DNA from: Thermoleophilaceae bacterium
GTDB taxonomy: Bacteria; Actinomycetota; Thermoleophilia; Solirubrobacterales; Thermoleophilaceae
Assembly: GCA_013812065.1 (NCBI GenBank)
Contig: JACCUC010000188.1
Location: 1 to 9,115 of the forward strand
DNA: 9,115 nt
Direction: 5' to 3'
Shown: one piece after another, positions 5,653 through 9,115 of the stretch
Layout: each line of letters begins with the position of its first letter
How positions within the stretch are numbered: the first letter of the stretch is position 1
The notes under the pieces: model-generated
Databases searched by the model: none
What the model saw: only the letters and a program-made list of their open reading frames with translations
What the model was told of the DNA's origin: nothing
Position numbers and translations under genes: made by a program

Positions 5653-6525
5653 TCAGCCCGCCGCGATGAGCACGACGCCGGCGAGAGCCGTCCCCGCACC
5701 GAGCTGCTGCGCCCGGCCGATCCGCTCGCCGAGGACGAGCCGGGCAAGCGCGATCGTCACCACCGGATAGAGCGAGGCGAGCACCCCGACGAGGCTCACC
5801 AGCCCGAGCGTGGTGGCGATCGCGATCAGGATGTTGGCCGTCGTCTCGAGCACCCCGACGAGGATCGCGGGGGCAGCGTCCCGGAGGTCCGCCGGCGGGC
5901 GCGGCCTGAGCACGACCGCGGCGAAAGTGAGCAGTCCGAGCGAGACGAGCCGGTTGACCAGGATCGTCCAGCCGACGTCGCCCTCGCTCGCCGCGTCGAT
6001 GGCCACGAGGAAGCTGCCCAGCCCCACGGCCGCGAGCAAGGCGAGCGGCACTCCCCGCGCGAGGCGCGTCCGTCCAGCGCTCCTCCCGGATTCGGTGAGC
6101 GACCGTGAACCCTCCTCTCGCGCCGCGAGCACCACTCCGACGATCGCGATCGCGGCGCCCGCCACCTGCACGGCGCCCGGCCGCTCCCCCGAGGCCAGGC
6201 CAAAGGCGACGGGAACGGCGGCACCGGTGGCCGCGATCGGCGCGACCACGCTCATCGCCCCGACGGCCAGGCCCCGGTAGAAGGCGGCAAGCCCGATCGA
6301 GCCGGCGACCGCCGAGAGGGCGGCGTAGGCGAGGAACGACGTCGCGGGCGCCGCGACTCCCCGCGCGACGACCACCGCGCCGGCGAGCGCCAGCCCGGTG
6401 ACGACCGCCACGAGCATGACGCTCGCCACCGGGAGGCTCCGGCTCTTCAGCCCGGCGACGAAGTCGGCGACGCCCCAGGCGAAGCTCGACGAGAGGGCAA
6501 GCGCCAGCGCCAGCACGCGCGGCAT
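5653..6525 (-). CDS. EamA/DMT-superfamily transporter
   Basis: An integral membrane protein of 290 residues with ten predicted hydrophobic helices in two homologous EamA halves (about 5-136 and 158-289). These are joined by a charged cytoplasmic linker (REEGSRSLTESGRSAGRTR, 136-154). Each half carries the typical GER signature before its last helix (SGERPG near 112 and LGERIG near 266). Family members export or import small metabolites such as amino acids or drugs; the substrate cannot be told. The ATG at 6525 is chosen because helix 1 follows directly (MPRVLALALALSSSFAWG). In-frame GTG 6552 and ATG 6549 would add nine residues (MMPRGCAAS) and approach the divergent synthetase gene. None of these starts has a convincing ribosome binding site, so the start is moderately certain. 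Confidence 0.92.
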   Translation of the reverse strand: MPRVLALALALSSSFAWGVADFVAGLKSRSLPVASVMLVAVVTGLALAGAVVVARGVAAPATSFLAYAALSAVAGSIGLAAFYRGLAVGAMSVVAPIAATGAAVPVAFGLASGERPGAVQVAGAAIAIVGVVLAAREEGSRSLTESGRSAGRTRLARGVPLALLAAVGLGSFLVAIDAASEGDVGWTILVNRLVSLGLLTFAAVVLRPRPPADLRDAAPAILVGVLETTANILIAIATTLGLVSLVGVLASLYPVVTIALARLVLGERIGRAQQLGAGTALAGVVLIAAG

Positions 6526-6590
6526 GCTCGCAGCGCATCCCCGTGGCATCACCTCGCGCTCGGGCGGGTAACTACACGCAGAGCGGACGG

Positions 6591-6594
6591 GGAG
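6591..6594 (+). promoter_or_regulatory. Ribosome binding site GGAG deciding the acyl-CoA synthetase start
   Basis: GGAG, within GGGGAG at 6589-6594, lies 8 bases before GTG 6603. The longer in-frame GTG at 6543 has no such site and lies 17 bases from the divergent transporter start, so 6603 is preferred. Confidence 0.6.
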
Positions 6595-6602
6595 ACGAGC
6601 AC

Positions 6603-8465
6603 GTGGCGACGACCGAGCAGGAACATAACGGCGATCGAGACAGGGGTCGGGAGAGCGACGCCCCCGCGGAGAAGACCGGCTCAGACCGCGGCACCCGCAC
6701 CGAGACCCTCGCGCAGATGATCGTCTCGGCCACCGAGAGGTATGAGGGCCCCGCGCTCAAGTTCAAGACCGCGGCCGGCGAGTGGGAGGACGTCTCCTAC
6801 AAGGAGCTCGGCGACAACGTCAGGCAGGTGACCAAGGGGCTGATCGCCCTCGGCATCACGGCGGGCGACAAGGTCTCCATCTTCTGCGACACGCGCGCCG
6901 ACTGGACGCTGTGCGACTTCGGCGCGATCTGCGCCGGCGCGGTGGTCGCCCCGATCTACCACACGAGCTCCGCCGAGGAGGCCCGCCACGTTCTCTCGGA
7001 CTCCGAGGCGAAGCTCGTCTTCTGCGAGAGCCCCGAGATGGTCGAGAAGGTCGAGGAGGTGCGCGCGGACTGCCCAAAGCTCGAGCACATCGTCTTGATC
7101 GAGGGCGAGGCGGAAGGTACGACGCCGCTCGACGGCCTGACCGAGCGGGGACAGGACATAGACGACGAGCAGTTCGACGAGCGTGTCGAGGGCGTGTCCG
7201 CAGATGACCTCTTTACGATCGTCTACACCTCCGGCACCACCGGGCCGCCCAAGGGTTGCCTGCTGACCCACGGCAATTACCGCGCCAACATCGCGATGTG
7301 CGAGGGCGCGGCCGACTGGGGCGAGCGGCCCTCGCTACTGCTCTTCCTGCCCCTGGCTCACGTGCTCACCCGCATCCTTCAGATGCTCGTGATCGACGTC
7401 GGCGGCACGCTCGCCTACTGGGAGGGCGACAAGGACAAGATCCTCGACAACCTGCAGGAGGTCGAGGCGACTCACTTCAGCGCCGTCCCGCGGATCTTCG
7501 AGAAGATCTACGCACGCGCGACCGCGCAGGCGGACGGCTTCGTCAAGGAGAAGGTGTTCTGGAAGGCGGTCGACGTGGGGCGCAAGGTCCGCGAGCTCGA
7601 CCGCCAGGGCGAGGATCCGGGGCCGCTCCTGCGGCAGGAGTACCTCCAGGCCGACAAGCGGGTGCTGTCCAAGGTGCGCGGGCTCTTCGGCGGGAACCTT
7701 CACTTCGCCGCGACCGGCGCCGCGCCGGTCCAGCCCGAGATGCTCGAGTTCTTCGACGCGTGCGGCGTGCTCGTGCTCGAGGGCTACGGAGCGACCGAGA
7801 CCTCGGCCGTCGCGACCATCAACCAGCCCGACGACTTCAGGTTCGGGACGGTCGGCAGGGCGCTGCCGGGCTCAGAGGTGAAGATCGCCGAGGAGGACGG
7901 TGAGATCCTCATCCGCGGTCCTCACGTCTTCCAGGGCTACCACGGCAACGAGGAGGAGACCAAGGAGGACCTCGACGAGGACGGCTGGTACCACACCGGC
8001 GACATCGGCGAGCTCGACGACGACGGCTTCCTCTCGATCACCGGCCGCATCAAGGACATCATCGTCACCTCGTCGGGCAAGAACATCCCGGCGGGCTTCA
8101 TCGAGAACAAGATCGGTGCGAACCGATGGGTTTCGCACGCCGTCGTCTACGGCGACGACAAGCCCTACCTGGTGGCCATGGTCACGCTCGACCAGGAGGA
8201 GCGCGACTCGCTGGTCGAGGAGGCGGGAGCGGACGGCGACGACATCGCGGGCGACGAGAGCGTGCGCTCGGAGATCCAGAAGGCGATCGACGCCGCTAAC
8301 GAGGACCTCGCCAAGGTCGAGCAGATCAAGAAGTTCACGGTGGTCGACCGGGAGCTGACCCAGGAGGACGGGGAGATCACTCCGACCATGAAGGTCAAGC
8401 GCAACGTGGTCTACGACCACTACCGCGACGACTTCGAAGGGCTGTACGACGAGGACGAGGGGTAG
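6603..8465 (+). CDS. Long-chain fatty-acid--CoA ligase (AMP-forming acyl-CoA synthetase, FadD-like)
   Basis: A 620-residue adenylate-forming enzyme that activates fatty acids with ATP and CoA to acyl-CoA, for beta-oxidation or lipid synthesis. From the GTG at 6603, the first 40 or so residues are hydrophilic and charged. Signature motifs follow: the P-loop-like YTSGTTGPPKG (208-218), PLAHVLTR, SAVPRIFEKIYA, ATGAAPVQPEML, GYGATET (394-400), WYHTGDIG (462-469, with ribose-binding D467), GRIKDIIVTSSGKNI (481-495) with hinge Arg482, and the C-terminal catalytic lysine in TPTMKVK (K597). PLAHV and PRIFEKIY favour the long-chain subfamily over acetyl-CoA synthetases. The length matches actinobacterial FadD15-type enzymes. 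The protein is rich in Asp/Glu and ends in an acidic tail (YDEDEG). It is divergent from the EamA transporter gene and stands alone, so the acyl chain length and the pathway are not shown by context. Confidence 0.95.
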   Translation: MATTEQEHNGDRDRGRESDAPAEKTGSDRGTRTETLAQMIVSATERYEGPALKFKTAAGEWEDVSYKELGDNVRQVTKGLIALGITAGDKVSIFCDTRADWTLCDFGAICAGAVVAPIYHTSSAEEARHVLSDSEAKLVFCESPEMVEKVEEVRADCPKLEHIVLIEGEAEGTTPLDGLTERGQDIDDEQFDERVEGVSADDLFTIVYTSGTTGPPKGCLLTHGNYRANIAMCEGAADWGERPSLLLFLPLAHVLTRILQMLVIDVGGTLAYWEGDKDKILDNLQEVEATHFSAVPRIFEKIYARATAQADGFVKEKVFWKAVDVGRKVRELDRQGEDPGPLLRQEYLQADKRVLSKVRGLFGGNLHFAATGAAPVQPEMLEFFDACGVLVLEGYGATETSAVATINQPDDFRFGTVGRALPGSEVKIAEEDGEILIRGPHVFQGYHGNEEETKEDLDEDGWYHTGDIGELDDDGFLSITGRIKDIIVTSSGKNIPAGFIENKIGANRWVSHAVVYGDDKPYLVAMVTLDQEERDSLVEEAGADGDDIAGDESVRSEIQKAIDAANEDLAKVEQIKKFTVVDRELTQEDGEITPTMKVKRNVVYDHYRDDFEGLYDEDEG

Positions 8466-8483
8466 CCCGCCGCTGAGAGAAGT

Positions 8484-8500
8484 CTCCCAGCGATCGGGAG
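8484..8500 (+). terminator. Weak hairpin after the synthetase gene
   Basis: CTCCC (8484-8488) can pair with GGGAG (8496-8500) around a seven-base loop, 18 bases after the synthetase stop. The stem is only 5 bp and no T-run follows, so a terminator role is tentative. A competing 4 bp GAGA/TCTC stem at 8475-8486 overlaps it. Confidence 0.2.
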
Positions 8501-8523
8501 TGAAGGCGCGCCTGCCGAAACTC

Positions 8524-8532
8524 TGGTAGCTT
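8524..8532 (+). promoter_or_regulatory. Possible extended -10 (TGGTAGCTT) for the exported-protein gene
   Basis: TG-N-TAGCTT fits an extended -10 element and would give a leader of about 31 bases that contains the ribosome binding site. The overlapping TTGACG (8531-8536) could instead be a -35, but the hexamers about 17-19 bases beyond it (TCTTCT, CTTCTA) are poor -10 matches. Neither alternative is proved. Confidence 0.3.
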
Positions 8533-8559
8533 GACGCCAACTTTCTACGTCGCTCTTCT

Positions 8560-8567
8560 AGGGGGAG
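8560..8567 (+). promoter_or_regulatory. Ribosome binding site AGGGGGAG of the exported-protein gene
   Basis: AGGGGGAG ends 3 bases before ATG 8571. Pairing through AGGGGG gives a 5-base spacing, which supports this start. Confidence 0.6.
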
Positions 8568-8570
8568 TCC

Positions 8571-9080
8571 ATGCTGAAGCGTCTGATGGTCCTTGCCGCA
8601 GCCCTGGCGATGGTGTTCGCGTTCGCTTCGACGAGCTCGGCGGTGGAGTCCGCGCCCACTCCGCCCACGGTTCCGTCCGCGTGCGAGGGCCTCACTTCCA
8701 CCAGTCCCACCACGGACCTTGCGGCCTGCGTGACGGCACTGGCCGACCTAGAAGGCCTGCCGGCGGAGTGCCAGAATCTCACCGCCGTTCAGATCACAGA
8801 GATCCTGGCCTGCGTGGCGGACCTCACCCCGGCCCTCACCGATCCTCCGGCGGAGGATCCGGATGAGGAGGGCGGCGGCGGCTACGGCGCCGCCTACGAC
8901 GACGCCTACGACACCGGCTACGACGAGGGCGTCCCCGAGGGCGGGGTCGCCAGCGGTATCGGGCCTACCGGCTCTGATGCTGCCGGCGCACCCCTGGTCG
9001 CCCGCGGCGCGGCGCTGCTCGCGGTCCTCGCAGCTCTCGCGACGGGTCTCCTGATCATGAGGCGCCGCCAAGGGTCTTGA
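8571..9080 (+). CDS. Small exported cell-surface protein with four Cys and a C-terminal membrane anchor
   Basis: I do not recognise a named family. The 169-residue precursor starts with a typical signal peptide (MLKR, hydrophobic core 5-19, probable cleavage after SSA at residue 24). A Thr/Pro/Ser-rich stretch follows, then a predicted helical region with four cysteines at 38, 53, 67 and 81, spaced 15, 14 and 14, likely forming two disulfides outside the cell. Residues 92-104 are acidic then Gly-rich. Residues 105-120 are four tetrapeptides, YGAA, YDDA, YDTG and YDEG. The C-terminus has GPTGSD (131-136), a hydrophobic helix at about 145-163 and RRR (164-166). This is the layout of a sortase sorting signal but without a proper LPxTG, so simple membrane anchoring is equally possible. 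There is an AGGGGGAG ribosome binding site before the ATG. A structural or surface role is inferred; no enzyme motif is visible. Confidence 0.85.
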   Translation: MLKRLMVLAAALAMVFAFASTSSAVESAPTPPTVPSACEGLTSTSPTTDLAACVTALADLEGLPAECQNLTAVQITEILACVADLTPALTDPPAEDPDEEGGGGYGAAYDDAYDTGYDEGVPEGGVASGIGPTGSDAAGAPLVARGAALLAVLAALATGLLIMRRRQGS

Positions 9081-9115
9081 GCGACCCCGAAGCGAAGCTA
9101 TCGAAGGCGAAGCGG

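Noticed and set aside
4412..6538. A 708-codon open frame on the minus strand across the SDR, RpiB-like and transporter genes
   Set aside because: It is a shadow produced by high GC: the product is low-complexity Arg/Ala/Gly sequence, while the overlapped frames encode recognisable families.
6543..6602. Upstream GTG start for the acyl-CoA synthetase
   Set aside because: It has no ribosome binding site and crowds the divergent transporter start; GTG 6603 has GGAG at 8 bases.
9081..9115. Short repeated CGAAGC-like bases at the window end
   Set aside because: The stretch is only 35 bases and cut by the window edge, too short to call a repeat array or a regulatory site.
1..9115. tRNA, rRNA, CRISPR array, insertion sequence or attachment site
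   Set aside because: No clover-leaf, ribosomal, spaced-repeat, transposase or terminal-repeat pattern was seen on either strand.

Overview
The window is very GC-rich, dense in coding sequence, and free of mobile elements, RNA genes and CRISPR arrays. Base composition, codon use (third positions almost all G or C) and the protein families point to a high-GC actinobacterium. The style resembles Thermoleophilia/Solirubrobacterales, but that placement is recalled protein character, not a computed phylogeny.

Layout. (1) Bases 1-2282, plus strand: the 3' part of a large superfamily 2 DEAH helicase, with a very acidic insert just before Walker A and a basic tail. (2) Bases 2344-2368: an AT-rich hairpin between convergent genes. 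(3) Bases 2361-4325, minus strand, read right to left: a two-helix membrane protein of unknown function, an Fpg/Nei DNA glycosylase 10 bases later, and a DUF427 protein whose GTG start overlaps the glycosylase stop. (4) Bases 4421-5616, plus strand: an SDR-fold protein, then an RpiB/LacA/LacB-family protein. Both keep the fold signatures but have replaced key catalytic residues. (5) Bases 5653-6525, minus strand: an EamA-type ten-helix transporter. (6) Bases 6603-8465, plus strand: a long-chain acyl-CoA synthetase. (7) Bases 8571-9080, plus strand: a small exported protein with four cysteines, a Tyr/Asp tetrapeptide repeat and a C-terminal membrane anchor resembling a degenerate sortase signal.

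How the genes work together. The glycosylase and DUF427 genes are almost certainly translated together, possibly with the membrane protein. The SDR and RpiB-like genes are co-oriented but 44 bases apart, and each appears to have its own -10 element. The rest look like independent housekeeping or lineage-specific genes. Start sites fall into two kinds. Three genes have TANNNT 7-8 bases before ATG and no Shine-Dalgarno sequence, which suggests leaderless transcripts. Three others have purine-rich ribosome binding sites.

I see no clear new multi-gene system. The most notable points are the substituted active sites in three neighbouring enzyme families, the acidic helicase insert, the leaderless-start pattern, and the tail of the small surface protein.
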